Below the pieces are notes generated by a model that worked only from the letters and a program-made list of their open reading frames with translations, was not told the DNA's origin and did no database searches. Below are positions 10,801-22,480 of a stretch of DNA of 64,000 bases, piece after piece; the stretch's first letter is position 1, and every line of letters starts with the position of its first letter. The stretch is from Peromyscus leucopus (taxonomy: Eukaryota; Chordata; Mammalia; Rodentia; Cricetidae). The DNA lies in the NCBI RefSeq assembly GCF_004664715.2, contig NC_051063.1, positions 146,407,165-146,471,164 on the forward strand, in the 5' to 3' direction. A program made the translations under genes and the position numbers.

Positions 10801-11959
10801 AGAAAAGTGATTGATCAAATCAGATGTTTCAAAGACTCCCCCTGTAAGGCCCCCAGACCTTAGTACAATTGACTCCATGGCGGATGTACCATTCAGACTG
10901 TAGAACTCAGCATGTAGACAGCACCACCTGCCAAAATCAAAACAAAGGCCTCATCTATCAAAGTCCACAGTTGTGGGGAAGTCTCTAAGTCTACTAACCT
11001 TGTTTTTGGCTTCTCTGGTTCCGCTTCTGGCTAACTTTTCTTGTTACCTGAAGTCTGTCAGTCCAGACATGGTTTTGTGCTACACTGGGATCCTGAACAC
11101 CCAGTGTGGTCTCCGGCCAGCTAAGAAAGACTTTCTATTGGCTTAAAGCTGTGTCTGAGCAGCCTTCTCTGGTGAGTGCTCCACCACACTCCAGCTGTCA
11201 AAAGTGCTAAGTAAGCATCAAACCCATGCCCCCCTTGGTTCATTGTTTGCCATTCTTTCTTGTCCAGATCACTTTCAGTTGGGCAAGTTCATGTGGGTTG
11301 GATTAAAAACAGCACTAATGATTAGGGGCCAGATGTTAAAATGTCCTTTGCTGGGGAGAAACAGCATGGAAGGCCTCCATTATTTAAATAACCCCGTCTT
11401 GCTAATGTGTGTGTGTGTGCCCAGCACCCCAGGCACTGCTGATCCATGGAGAATACTAATAAACATTTGCCAGATGATCAACAGCTCAGCAGTGTGTCCC
11501 CTTTCTTACGTTTGTCACTCAGAGTGGCCTTCCAAGATCAAGGATGCTTTGAAAGCCAAGACTGAGCAGAGAAACCATAATCAGATCTCTGTAACCAGAT
11601 TGTATTTGCCAAATACACTTAGTTGGTAATATCAGAGCTCCACTGAGCTCAAGCGAGCACAGAGAAGTTGTTTATTACATACTCTTTGTTTTATGCTCTA
11701 AAACCAACCACTACCAGGAACAACAGTATTGTCAGGGAGGCAATGGAGGGACTGGAGTCCCTATCCATGCATGGCAGGAAAGTCACACATGGCAGTTTCT
11801 TTTGAAGAGTCGGTGTCTCAAAAGATCAAATATACAGCTGAAGTAGGTGGAAGACAGGCACAGGCTGCTGGCTTGGGCTGACTGAAGACATCCACAGGCC
11901 TGCCCAGAGCCACAAGACGCCAGGCGAGTAGACGCCATTATGATGAGCAAATGTATGGC

Positions 11960-12990
11960 GGAGAAATGGGAGAGAAGGAGAAGTGGACGGACATGTGCTG
12001 TGGAGAGAGGCAGAACTGAAGAAGCAAAGGCGGTAAGGAACAGGCCCGATGTGGGTGACCTGCTAGCCACCGGGGGGCCATGGTGACATCCAGGCCTGGG
12101 CTGCTGCTAAGAGCCATATCCGGGTCCGTGGTCCTACTCCAGCCAGGCTCTGTGTTGACATCCGCGGCCCATGTTCCCACCAAAGGCCACATGGTTGCCT
12201 GCGGTCTGGGCCTGGGTCTGGGCCACCACCTAAGGCCACGTTAGTGTCCAAGGGCCTTGCTGCCACCAGGGCTACGCCAAGCTGAGTGGCCTGCCCTGTG
12301 CTGTCACTTGGGGCGATGATGATGTCTGGGCCTGAGCCGCTGTCTAGGTATGTGTCTGCTGCATCTGAAGAGCTGGCCCCACACTGGGGAGAGATGGCCC
12401 CACCCATTACCACAAGGTGGGAGAGCCAGCCCAATGGCGTGAGTGTAGAAGAGCTGGCTCCGCCCCTCCCCGGAGGGGAGTGGCCTCAGTAGCCAGGAAT
12501 GACCAAATCAGCTACCACCCAGACCCCCCAGGGTTTTTTGGCTCACCTCAGCATCTACTCCATCCATGACCTGCCAGAGTGTGTGAAGGAGCTGGCCCTA
12601 CAGAACCATGGCCACGGGATCTCCATGACTTGGGGCAAGGAAGGGATACCTGGGCGGAGTTTCATGAGGGTCCAGTATTGATGGTGTGCCATAAGCCAGA
12701 TGCCTCGAGCCAGACCAACAGCTCATTACAATGAACATCTGCAAATAGAGCAGAGCAGACAAGGGATACTGCATGACACACCACAGCTCCCAGTGCCACT
12801 AAGGCGAAGAAAAAGGTGTTGGAGAGGCGGGAAAGATGGAGGAGCATCTTTGTTTTATTTTAAATAATAATTTTTAAATTTTTGTTTGGGGGATGCTAGG
12901 GGGTGAGGGGTAGATATGGAGGGACTGGGAAGTGAGTGGGATTGGGGTGCATGACGTGAAATTCCCAAAGAATCAATTAAAAATTATAGT
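11960..12990 (+). repeat. LINE-1 3'-UTR-type fragment
   Basis: About 1 kb of GC-rich sequence with recurring GGCC(A/T)TG and CTGGGCC motifs. It changes at about 12840 to an AT-rich stretch and ends in 'GTGAAATTCCCAAAGAATC' followed by an A-rich tail. I recognise this as a common rodent repeat that looks like the 3' UTR of a LINE-1 lineage. The exact family is not certain. The ORFs inside (such as 12063-12434 minus) are not genes. Confidence 0.55.
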
Positions 12991-13255
12991 AGAAAATTAA
13001 ATATGAAGTTATCATATGGCTCAATGTATAGATAGAGATTGCGAGAGGCTGGAGAGAGGGGGTTTTACAACAGTCATAGAGTGTCTGTATAGGACGATGG
13101 GAAAGTCTGGAAATAATAATGGTGCTGGCTGTGTAATGCTGCCAATGCATCTGATGCTGCTGAATGGTACGCTTCGGGTGCTAAAGTGGTGACTTCTTGG
13201 TTACAAAGGTTTTATCACAATAAAACACACAAGGAAATATAACCCAGTTTCCTTA

Positions 13256-13512
13256 AAATGAGCAAGACTTGAATAGTAGACATCTTACCAAGGAAGTCAA
13301 ACAAAGGGAAAATAGGATTTATACAGATGGTCAATGTTTGGTTTTGGTCATATGCAAATTCAAAATCACAGCGAAATGACTATTATATGCCTACTAAAAA
13401 GGGTTAAGAACAAGCAACGCATCAAACAAGTGTTGGTAGGGAGTCGGCGGAATCCGCGTCTACATGCCCGACGGGTCAGACTACGAACTCGTACAACCAC
13501 TTTAAGAAACAT
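13256..13512 (+). repeat. Old LINE-1 (L1M-type) fragment, 5' piece
   Basis: It contains 'GACTTGAATAGTAGACATC' and 'TACAGATGGTCAATG', then 'CATATGCAAATTCAAAATCAC', then 'ACTATTATATGCCTAC'. These are the landmarks, in order, of the mammalian L1 region where ORF2 ends. Later insertions separate it from its continuation at 14015-14435. Confidence 0.65.
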
Positions 13513-13544
13513 TTTGACTGTTTCATTACTTGCTTATTTATTAC

Positions 13545-13735
13545 TTTTGAGACTCAGTCTCATGCATGCCAGGCTGATCTCACCAATGAACCCTGCTAAG
13601 GAGGCTGAGGACGACCTTGAACTTCTGATCCCCCTCCCTTTACTCCCGAGTGCTGGCTTTGATGTGTGCTGTATCAAACCCAAGGCTTCTGACACGATAG
13701 GCAAACAAACTACCAACCCAACTATAGCCACAGCC
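13545..13735 (-). repeat. B4-type SINE, antisense
   Basis: Read on the minus strand, an ID-like head (the plus strand ends with a diverged 'GGCAAACAAACTACCAACCC') joins a B1-like body ('TGAGACTCAGTCTCATGCATGCC' and 'CTCCCGAGTGCTGGC' on the plus strand). That composite is the structure of B4. Confidence 0.6.
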
Positions 13736-13828
13736 CTTGGAAGGCTCGTTTACAGGTCAAGCACACACCTTCACAGTTGTTACACACTTAGACATGAACT
13801 CGGGAACCCACACAAAGAACTGTGTGTG

Positions 13829-13985
13829 AGCCAGGTAGAGGTGGCGCACACCTTTAATCCCGGGACTCGGGAGGCAGAGGCAGGTGGATCTCTGTGAGTT
13901 CGAGGCCAGCCTGAGTGAATTCCAGGAAAGGCACAAAGCTACACAGAGAAACCCTGTCTCGAAAACCCAAAACAACAACAACAAA
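13829..13985 (+). repeat. B1 SINE (cricetid-type)
   Basis: A near full-length B1: 'GGTGGCGCACACCTTTAATC', 'GAGGCAGAGGCAGGTGGATC', 'GAGTTCGAGGCCAGCCTG', then 'AGGAAAGGCACAAAGCTACA' and an A/CAA tail. The AGGAAAGGC-CAAAG variant is typical of cricetid B1 copies. A plus-strand ORF ends inside it and is not a gene. Confidence 0.9.
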
Positions 13986-14014
13986 ATCACTGTGTGTGAA
14001 TGATGACATGCCAG

Positions 14015-14435
14015 TTTTATTGCAGTGATCCCAAACTGGAAACATCCCAAGGATCTAGCAACAAGGTGAACGGATGAACGGAGTGTAGCAAGACCATGCC
14101 GGATGGCTCACTATAGTCTTGTTACAAAGAGGAATGAACTGGGGGTGCCTGCCACAATGTAAATGAATCTCAAAATGATTAAGTGGAGAAAGCCACACTC
14201 AGAAGGGACACATAGTGTATGATTTTATTTATTTAAAAAAAAAAGTCTAGAAAATACAAACTAATATGATAGTGATGGTCCACAGAGAAAGAATTCTGAA
14301 GGGACAGGAAGAAATGTAGAGGTGATAAGTATGTTCATTGCAAATCATGGTGATAGTTTGAGGGGTGCTTATATAACAAGTTGCGAACCTGAAATAGGTG
14401 CAGTTTTGTATCCCCATAAAGCAATTTTAAAACTA
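14015..14435 (+). repeat. Old LINE-1 (L1M-type) fragment, 3' piece
   Basis: Landmarks in order are 'CCCAAACTGGAAACATCCCA', 'GGTGAACGGATGAACGG', 'GGAATGAACTGG', 'AATGAATCTCAAAATGATTA', 'TCTAGAAAATACAAACTAAT' and 'ATGGTGATAGTTTGAGGGG'. This is the classical 3' part of an L1MA/L1MB-like element. It continues the copy begun at 13256. Confidence 0.75.
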
Positions 14436-14545
14436 ATGTTGCACTTGAAAATTCAAATGATGGGATACAAATTTGACCCAATACTTGTATGGAATTAAAG
14501 TTCAAAGCAATAAAGACAAGATCGGGCGCGTTCAGGGTGGTATGG

Positions 14546-14599
14546 AAAAAAAATAAAAAATAAAATAAATAAAATAAAATAAATAAACAAATAAATAAA
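14546..14599. repeat. (AAATA)n A-rich repeat
   Basis: A run of AAAAT/AAAT steps. The following stretch, 14600-16480, shows no repeat or exon I can recognise. Confidence 0.85.
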
Positions 14600-16484
14600 G
14601 ACGGCAGGTAGATGACTTGGTAGGTGTCAAATATGTAGCAAGCAGATTGGTGTCCTCTCTTACAAAGCAGAAGATGGGGGAGGGATTAAGAGAAAAATAA
14701 AAGACCAAAGGGAAGCCTTGGTATGGTTCTGTGGCTGTAACTGGCAGAGTAGGGTGAAACCAGATCTGTCCAGCTGAGGTCCTGGGGGACAGGGGGACAG
14801 AGGCAGGGGCGGGGGTGGGGAAGGGCTAAAGAAGGAGGAGGGGCATGAGAAGAGAAGACAAATGGATTTTGAAGTCCCTGCTGGCAGTTCCCCTCCCAGA
14901 GGGCTTGGCTGTGAGCCAGACAGCTCTGGGGCTATCTCCGGGTGAAGTTCCATGGTTATCAAGTTCCCCTTCCCTGGAGCCTCTGGAAGGAAGCTTGCCA
15001 AGAACAAGAGAGGGGAAGCCCATCACTGTCTCTCATTTTCCTTTGGGCTCCATCCCATGGTCCCCAAGAACCCTTTCAGACCTGCTGCAAAGACAAGAGA
15101 CCTGGGTGAGAAGTGGACCAAGTGTGGGCCCAGGACAAGCCTCAGGTGCTTTTGGGGGGTTTTCGATAGACCACAAATGGGTCCTATAGGCAAGACTGGA
15201 AGTTAGGCTCCCTCTTCGAAGTCACATCCTTAGTGACCTGGACCAGGTGTGCAGTTTTCCGAGTGTACCATGTGTCCCAGGTGTGTAGAATTCCTTATTA
15301 CCTTCCCTATGGCCTGAGCCGCTGGATAGGTGCCCCAAATACGGCCAGGGCCCATCCACAGGGACCAACTGAGGCGGCTGAGCCCCTTCCATATGAGCTC
15401 ACATATTTCACAGCGCAGGCACACCCCTCTGGACCACAAAGGTTTTCATGTGTGGGGGTCTCCTGGTAGGGAGTTGTGGGGAGGCTGGGCAGGACTCGCG
15501 CTTGGCAGCTGCTGGTGTGGTACCTTTGCAGAGACCCTCAAGTCTAATCCCTTTACACATGGAAACAGTAACAACTGGTGAAAAGCAGTTCCCAAGGCAA
15601 GGGTCAAACAAAGCACACGGGCAACCAAGTACTTCCCAGAGGTTTTCGTGTGGACAAAGTCCTGGGTACGTTCCAGCTGTGGAAGGCAAGCCTGGGACAA
15701 CAAAGGACACAGAATGGACTCGGAGAGCTAAGAGGTCTCCACTGAGGCCTGCTACCTCTCCTGTGCTCACTGACTGAACATCTCCCTCTTGAATCCGATC
15801 TTCTGCCCCCCCTACACACACCTTCCTTGATCCCCAGGCTATCCATGCACGCAGGAGTTAGTGAGTTGCCCACTGCAGAACAGAAGTAATGCCACCTCTC
15901 CCTCTGAGGGGAATCCCAGGGCCAGACACCTTTCCCTGAGTTCTCTAACCACATTGACTCATTCTGGGTTGGGATGCCTAGTCTGTGACTTAGTTTACTG
16001 AATTGCTCTAGATGATTTTACCCTTTAGAGAGTAACAAAATGAGGTGGCTGGCATAGCTCACTTCGTAGACTCAGGGACCCACAAGCACTGCTGGCCAGC
16101 CATAACCACACTTCCCTTGTCATGCTGAACTGTACAAGGAGCTCACCTTTCCTGTCATGATTTCCCACACGCCAGAGCCCCAAGCTCCCAGCTTCTGTTC
16201 AGCCAGCGACATTTACTGACGCCAGACTTGTCAGGACAAAGAAGAGTTCCGCTGGCTTATGAGAAGCTGCCCAGGCCCCAGATAGTGGGGCAGTAGAGCT
16301 TAGACTGTCCTGCCGTGAACTCCTGGCTCTCTTGGACTTGTCTACTTTAACCTTTAAAATTTGAAGTCTATCACATGTACACAAGAACACAAAAAGAATA
16401 TAAGGATTTTCAAAATGTAAAATGAAAAGGTGTAACGGACATAGAATAAACATATTTAACATGAAAAATTAATGAAGCGAGGGG

Positions 16485-16746
16485 ATTGGGGCGAGGGTTT
16501 AATCTGGAAAGTGCTTGCCATGCAAGAAAGAGGATCCTAGTCCAGATCCCCAGCACTCAGGTAAAGAGCTGGGCATGATGGTGTGCCTGTAACTGCAGCT
16601 TTGTGGAGGCAGAGGCAGGAGGATTCCTGGGCTTGCTGGCCAGCCAGTCCAGTTGAATCAGTGAGCTCCAGGCTCAGTGATAGACATTGTTTTCAAAAAT
16701 AAGGAACAGCTGAGAAAGAAGATATCCAGTGCCTCCATGTACATGT

Positions 16747-16785
<39 letters not shown>
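16485..16785 (+). repeat. tRNA-derived SINE with (CA)19 tail
   Basis: The SINE has 'AGTGCTTGCCATGCAAG', 'GATCCCCAGCACTCAGG', 'GGGCATGATGGTGTGCCTGT', 'GGAGGCAGAGGCAGGAGG', 'TTGAATCAGTGAGCTCCAGG' and a tail that runs into (CA)n at 16748-16784. This is the same composite class as the copies at 34.5 and 55.0 kb. Confidence 0.8.
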
Positions 16786-16786
<1 letters not shown>

Positions 16787-17039
16787 CTATACTGCACTTG
16801 CATAAAAATAATAGTAATAGTGGAAACATGAACGTCGGTGAACCCAGGCTATGGTACAGCACAGTGCCTGCTCTCTTAGAAGCGGCCTGCCATGCTCCCT
16901 CGGGTCTGCTGCCCTTTCACACCAAGAGGCAACCCCTCCCTGGACTTGGACGTCAATGCCCGCCCCCCCATTTTCCTTCTACTTACTTATTCTCATCCAC
17001 ATATTGAGTTCTGAAAGGGTTTTTAAACTTTTTTCTTAT

Positions 17040-17115
17040 ATTTCAATAGACTTTATTTTTTGAGCAGTTCAAATTAGAGCAAAACTGAGGAAAAAAAAGA
17101 GTAGATTCTCACATA

Positions 17116-17174
<59 letters not shown>

Positions 17175-17960
17175 TCCCCTACTATCAACATCCTACACAC
17201 AAAAATACCTGTTTGTTACAATACCTGAGCACACACTGGCCAGCCCTTGCTAGTCAGTGGACGTTCTAATTAGCTGGGGTTGGGGGCAAATACACAGTGC
17301 CCTGTCACCACTGTCCCAGTATCATGCCAAGGAGTCTCACCACCCTTACCACTTTCTATTCTGCTGCACACACCACATCCTGGCAGCCAGCGACCTTCTC
17401 ACTCCCTCCACAGTTTTCTTCTTCCAGAATGTTCTACAGTTGGAACCAGATAGAATGTAACTGTTTCAGATTGACTCCTTTTACTTACTAATACATGTTT
17501 AAAGTCCCTCGAGGTTGTTTTGGCTTGAGAGCTTATGTCTTTTTTAGCGCTGAAGGATACCTATTATCCGGGAGTACCTCTGTTTATGTATCCATTCACC
17601 TATTGAAGGATGTCTGGGTTGCTTCCAAGGTTTGGCAGTTAGGAAGAAGGCTGCTATAAATAGCCATGTGCTCCTTTTTATGTGGATATAAGCTTCAACT
17701 TATTTGAGTGTACTAAGGGGTGCCATTGCCGGATCATATGATAAGAGCATGTTTCATTTCATAAGAGGCTGCCAAACTCTCTTCCAAAGTAGCCATAATA
17801 TTTTGTGGTCCCACCAGCAGTGAACAAGTTTGAGCATATTTCCTAGGTTTTATTGGAGCTTTATTATTTTGCCCTTTACATTTTGGTCTATAATCCATTT
17901 CCAATTAATTTTTGTCTGGCAGGAGTCGTGGTTGATTTTCCCATATAGTTATCCAGTGCC
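17040..17960 (-). repeat. Old LINE-1 (L1M-type), antisense, with (CA)26
   Basis: Plus-strand landmarks of antisense L1 are 'TTCCAGAATGTTCTACAG', 'CCATTCACCTATTGAAGGAT', 'GGGTTGCTTCCAAGG', 'CATTGCCGGATCATATGATA', 'CTTCCAAAGTAGCC' and 'CCCACCAGCAGTGAACAAG'. A (CA)n array lies at 17121-17172 near one end. The copy is diverged and has no open ORF. Confidence 0.8.
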
Positions 17961-18170
17961 TGAAACCTCAAAAAATAATAAAGACTGAAACAGAAGAAAG
18001 AAGGAGAGAGACAGAGAGCAGAGAGAAAGACAGAGACAGAGAGAACAGAGACAGAGAGAGACAGAGCAGAGAGAGAGAGTCATGGTTGAGGTTCATTGTT
18101 TTCCCCATATAGTTATCCAGTGCCTGAAACCTCAAAAAATAATAAAGACTGAAACAGAAGAAAGGAGAGG
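17922..18170. repeat. 164-bp tandem duplication flanking a GA-rich tract
   Basis: Positions 17941-18000 recur without a difference at 18105-18164, an offset of 164 bp. The sequence before each copy is also alike ('GAGTCGTGGTTGA' against 'GAGTCATGGTTGA'). A GA/CAGAGA microsatellite at about 17994-18082 lies between the copies, and a second GA run follows the second copy at 18165-18200. Confidence 0.9.
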
Positions 18171-18339
18171 TGGGGGGAGAGAGAGAGAAAGAGAGAGGGG
18201 TGCAGGGACAAAGAAAACTCCTCTCTCCATCGGATCAGCTTGTCGTCTTCACACTGGTAATTGATCTTTCCTGGATCTTTCTATTGATACCCTGGCCTGA
18301 CAGAACTCTATTCCTGGGAGCCCCCAAATTTGAAGCTCA

Positions 18340-18431
18340 GTTCTCTCCTTCCACAGTTTTAAGAACTGAACTCTGGGTCTTCAGGCTTTTCCATAAAGTG
18401 ATTTTGCCTGCTAAGCTATTTCCCCAGCCCC
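18340..18431 (-). repeat. tRNA-derived SINE fragment, antisense
   Basis: Plus strand reads 'AAGAACTGAACTCTGGGTC', 'TTCAGGCTTTTCC' and ends 'GCTATTTCCCCAGCCCC', the reverse complement of a GGGGCTGGGGAAATAGC head. Confidence 0.75.
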
Positions 18432-18582
18432 TTAATGAGCTTTTAAAACCATGGTTTTATCTAGCTTATCTTGCGTGATAAGCAGGGAGGACCTGAAGGT
18501 CTTTGGGATCTGTCACAACTTAACCAGAAGTCAAGGCTGATGGGTTCTCTTCCCTTGCTGATGTCCTTTCTTTGTTTTTAGT

Positions 18583-18585
18583 GTG

Positions 18586-18630
<45 letters not shown>

Positions 18631-18945
18631 ACTTTCAAGCATATGAATGCAGACAGGCATGTGCACGCATGTAGAAATGCCTCAGAGAATAGCCCGGCTG
18701 TTATGTTAGTCTTTGCTTCTGCCTTGTGGTGAGACAGAATCTCTGTTACTTTGCTGTTGAATTCTCCAGGCTGGCCAGCCCTTGAGCCTCTGGAGATTCA
18801 CTGGTCTTTGGCCCACGTCTCCTCATAAGAGCCTGGGATCACAGCTTCTTCCACTGTGTTCAGCTTTCTCTTGAGTTCTGGGCATTCAAACCCTGGTCCG
18901 CATGCTCGCTTGGTAGCTGCTTTTACCCACTGCCCACCTCCCTGT
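18583..18945 (-). repeat. tRNA-derived SINE, antisense, with (GT)18
   Basis: A GTGAGT/GT array at 18583-18629 is the reverse complement of a (CA)n SINE tail. It is followed by diverged 'GACAGAATCTCTGTTACT', 'GGCTGGCCAGCCCTTGAGCC', 'CTGGGATCACAGC' and 'GCATTCAAACCCTGG'. Confidence 0.7.
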
Positions 18946-18949
18946 TGTT

Positions 18950-19160
18950 TACTGTAGACATTGCTCTAGGCTCTAGGCGATGTGGCCTGAGAGTTTCCAG
19001 GGAGGTCCCCTGCCTCTGTCTCCAACCTCGCTATAGCAGGGCTGGTTTTACAGATGTGTGCCATTGCATCTGGCCTTCCTACATGATTCAGGGATTGAAT
19101 CCAGGTCATCAGGCTTGGGCAGCGATCACTTTAACCTGCTGAGCTACCTTGCCAGCCGCG
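18950..19160 (-). repeat. tRNA-derived/B4-like SINE, antisense
   Basis: Plus strand contains 'TTTTACAGATGTGTGCCATTG', 'GGGATTGAATCCAGGTCATC' and 'CTTTAACCTGCTGAGCTACC', which is the antisense layout of a B4/ID-headed SINE. Confidence 0.65.
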
Positions 19161-19184
19161 ATATGGAAATTCTTAAATTGATCA

Positions 19185-19345
19185 GTTTTGTTTTGTTTTA
19201 ATTCTGAAGCATGGCTCATACTTTAGCCCAGGCTGGTCGGCAACCAATTGTGTAGCTCAGGCTGTCATCAGATTTGTGGGGATGCTTCTGTCTCGGCCTC
19301 CTGCGTGCTGGGAGTACAGTCACAAATCACCATGCCCGATATATT
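19185..19345 (-). repeat. B1-like SINE, antisense
   Basis: Plus strand contains 'AGCCCAGGCTGGTCGGC', 'GTGTAGCTCAGGCTG', 'CTCGGCCTCCTGCGTGCTGG' and 'CACCATGCCCG', in antisense B1 order. Confidence 0.65.
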
Positions 19346-19619
19346 TTTTTAATAACTGTTCTATCCATCTCTCTGTCTGCTCTGATCCCTAGAAACTTTC
19401 CTCATCTTTGTCATAGAGTCCTTCGAGTTTTCCGTCCTTTGAGTTTTCCATCCAATGTCAGATTTTTGCCTTGGTTTGCCCTGTTTTCATCTTCGGAATG
19501 TTTCGTTTTGATAATATCTCATGCTTGTTTAACTGTTGGGCTGACTTCTTTTGGAGTTTGTTTGGGGTTTTTTTTGGTTTTTTTTTTTTTTGGTTGTTTT
19601 ATTTTGGTTTGGGGCTTTT

Positions 19620-19648
19620 GTCTGTGTGTTTGCAGGTGTATGCACCCA

Positions 19649-19690
<42 letters not shown>

Positions 19691-19840
19691 GGAGGTCAGA
19701 GAAGGGCGCTGTGTCCTCCTCCATCAGTCTCCACCTGAGTTTTTGAGACAGGGTCTCTCACTGAGCATGAAGCTTACTGTTTCTGCTGCCTATGCTGGCT
19801 GGCTAGCTGGCTCCCAGGATCCACCTGTCCGTGACAGACA

Positions 19841-19884
<44 letters not shown>

Positions 19885-20005
19885 GTGCTGGGTTACAGCT
19901 GCATGCCACCCTCCCTAGCTGTTGTCTGAGCGAGCACTGAAGATTTTTGAACTCTGATTTTCACAGCAAATGCTCTTATCCACTGAACCATCTCTCGAGT
20001 TCTCT
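19620..20005 (-). repeat. tRNA-derived SINE, antisense, with two (CA)n arrays
   Basis: (CA)n arrays at 19650-19687 and 19841-19882 bracket SINE sequence: 'GTGGAGGTCAGAGAAGGGCG', 'TTTTTGAGACAGGGTCTCTCACTG' in part, 'GCTGGGTTACAGCTGCATGCC' in part, and 'CACTGAACCATCTCTCGAG'. A T-rich/TTTTGG run precedes it at about 19565-19600. Several long plus-strand ORFs here are artefacts of the arrays. Confidence 0.75.
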
Positions 20006-21655
20006 TCTCTAGGGTCCCTAAGATTAACCCTGTACTTTCTGAAGCTGTCTCATCACAGATGACCCTGTTTTCTGACTAAACTAGGACTCTCCTGACCTTG
20101 CAAGCCACAATAGCTGGAATTTCCCAGTGCAGTGTCTCTCGAGTTAAAATGAGAGGGGCCACCGCTCAGTTCTATGCAGTAAATATGCACAGCATCTTGT
20201 ATCCTAGTCAGACCTTGATAAAGAGGGGTTTAGCAAAATGCAATGGACACGGGCCAAGTCCCTGCTCTAAGATGGAATTTGGGTGTTTGCCAGCTCCCAA
20301 ATGGACTCACTGCAGAGCCTTCCTTCTTAAAAATTCCTCAAGTCTCCTTTGAGGTGAGAAAAATCCAGGGCCTCAAGATAAGAGTGGGTTTTCTGTTGTA
20401 TCTGGTCCTACGATGGGCAGACAAGCAGAAGTCCCTTCCAGGGGTGGTTCGGCAGCTGTGTGGTAGAGACAGAACTCAGGTGAGATTCCCCTCCCGGGAG
20501 CTGAATGAGTAAAATGTGGCTTTGGATGAAGACCTGGAAATGCAGAGGTAGGTGAGCAAGGGCTCTTCCATAGTGTCGCCGAGCCTTGCCATGTTCCCAC
20601 CGAATAACTGGGGGCAGGGAACACAATAGCTCTTTACTAGATGAATGGAAATGTGGACATGACCGCTTACAAAGTCTGGTTGAGGAAATGGTTTTACTGT
20701 AGACAGGAGAAAGAGAACAGTCAGGGGCATCTGGAAGGGTCCAGACTGAACATGGCCAGCAGACTAGACCAGGCCATGAGAGGAGAGACTGGCAGAGCGA
20801 GAGAGGATAAGAAGAGGGAGAGGCAAGCAAGGGGACTGGGAGCCAAGAGCTGAGGGCCAAGAGGAAAAAGAAGATAAGACCAGGAACCAAGAGAGCTCAT
20901 GGACAAAATAGTTAGCTTTTACAGGAATCAGAGGCTGAGGGAAGGGAAAGTAAGGGAAGTTGGGGGGCGGGAGGAGGGCTGGAGAGGTTTGGAACAGACA
21001 CTTGTGATGCTGAGAGCACCTGGTGGCCAGATCAGGACTTTGTCTCCAGAACGGTGGTTTGCCATAATCTTCAAAAAGTCTTTATCAGTAGCCAGCAAGT
21101 GGGAAAATGGGCAAAAACGTGTATATATGACATGAATGATGACAAAAAATGAACATATAAACAATATGACGTGGCTACCACACAAGACGTCCCTCAGGTT
21201 TCCTGCCTTCCCTGCTAGATTTGCTTGTTTGTTTATTTGCTCTACTAGAAATTGAACCCATCCTGAAATGCACATGGAAACACATTTCTTTCTCCTGATT
21301 CCTGGATGCTCGGAGTCAGGATGCTGACAGTCTGTGTCTGGTGAGGACCAGTTTCTTGGTTCACAGACAGAAATGCTTTTACTGTGTTCTCTGATGGCAG
21401 AAAAGGTGAGGGTTATCCTGTGGCCACGTTTCTAAGGCCACTAGTCCCACTGACGAGAACACACCTTCCCTGGACAGTCTGGCTTCCTTGGTGAAGGTTC
21501 TAGAACCTACTTTTCTTAGTCCATGTCTGAGTGGTCACCAGCCACGGAGTCCTCTCTCCTTGGGGAAGCTTTCAAGCTCTGTCCCTTAGTTTGGGGACTC
21601 ATTGTATAGAGACTATCCATGCACTAGTGCTGTAGGGCCTGTCCCCAAATCAATT
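20006..21655. other. Intergenic stretch with no recognised feature
   Basis: About 1.65 kb between Cers3 and Adamts17 with no SINE, LINE, LTR or exon I can recognise. It is purine-rich on the plus strand from about 20690 to 20990. The overlapping ORFs on both strands (20408-20890 minus, 20641-20853 plus) show no domain. Confidence 0.45.
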
Positions 21656-21659
21656 ACGT

Positions 21660-21740
21660 TTTTGGATGCTGGAGACTGAACCCAGCGCCTTATGTATGCT
21701 AGGCAAGCATTCTCCCATTGAGCGACACCCCAGACCTTCC
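21660..21740 (-). repeat. ID/B4-head SINE, antisense
   Basis: Plus strand reads 'TGGAGACTGAACCCAGCGCC', 'GCTAGGCAAGCATTCTCCCA' and 'GAGCGACACCCCAG', the reverse complement of an ID element's tRNA-like part. Confidence 0.75.
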
Positions 21741-22219
21741 AATTACTTAGATTCTACAACAAGTTTTAACCTTTACTTCTCATAGTTAGAATACTTGGGC
21801 AAAACATATGACTTCTCTTTCCGAGCCTTCTGATACTCACATAAGCAACTTCCTGCATTAAACTTCTTGCATCTGAGATACCCAGCGTGAGTCCCATCTC
21901 CCTGACTGAACTCTAACGAACAGACAACTACAGTGTACTTCTAATGTCTCTTATCAACTACTTTCAGTGGGAGCAGAGAAGGTGTGTGTTTTTCATGTGC
22001 TTTAATCCCCTGGACTGATACACAGTGAGCCTCAGCAACTATTTTTAACCCATCAACACAAACAGCATGCTTTTGGAGATCGTCCCTCGGTGCAGCCTTG
22101 AACCCAAGCTTTGCCATTTTCAAGTTAAGCAGCATAGATACCCTTTGAAAGAATTTTTGTAAATAAAGGCAATATTTGCTGGTCACATTTTTTGGTGCTG
22201 TAGCCCAATGGATAACCTC

Positions 22220-22315
22220 CACTGTGTAGCTCAGGCTAGCCTCAAACTCATAATCTTCCCTCCCTCAGCTCCCTAGGGCTGGGATTATATGTGCGTACTG
22301 CCATGCCCACCTTTC
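22220..22315 (-). repeat. B1 fragment, antisense
   Basis: Plus strand reads 'GTGTAGCTCAGGCTAGCCTC', 'CTAGGGCTGGGATTATATG' and 'ACTGCCATGCCCACC', the antisense of a diverged B1. Confidence 0.75.
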
Positions 22316-22324
22316 TGAGCTCTT

Positions 22325-22480
22325 TTATGTCCAAGGTGCCTCAAATTATATCCTCTCATCTACCCCTGCAACATACCTCGAAAGACATCAGTGTTAGAAA
22401 TAAGGAACAGGCTCAAAGAGATGACCTGTTTGACTGAGGCCCTATATCCAGTTCGTAGCCCAACTCCAGCAACTCCATTC
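22325..22480 (+). repeat. MIR-like remnant
   Basis: The order 'TATCCTCTCATCTACCCCTG', 'AAATAAGGAACAGGCTCAAA', 'GAGATGACCTG' resembles the MIR core and its flank ('gatgaggaaactgaggctcagagaggt'). A short (AAAT)n follows at 22597-22616. Confidence 0.5.

Noticed and set aside
13334..13897. A 187-codon plus-strand ORF.
   Set aside because: It runs through an old L1, an antisense B4 and a B1, which is impossible for a conserved gene.
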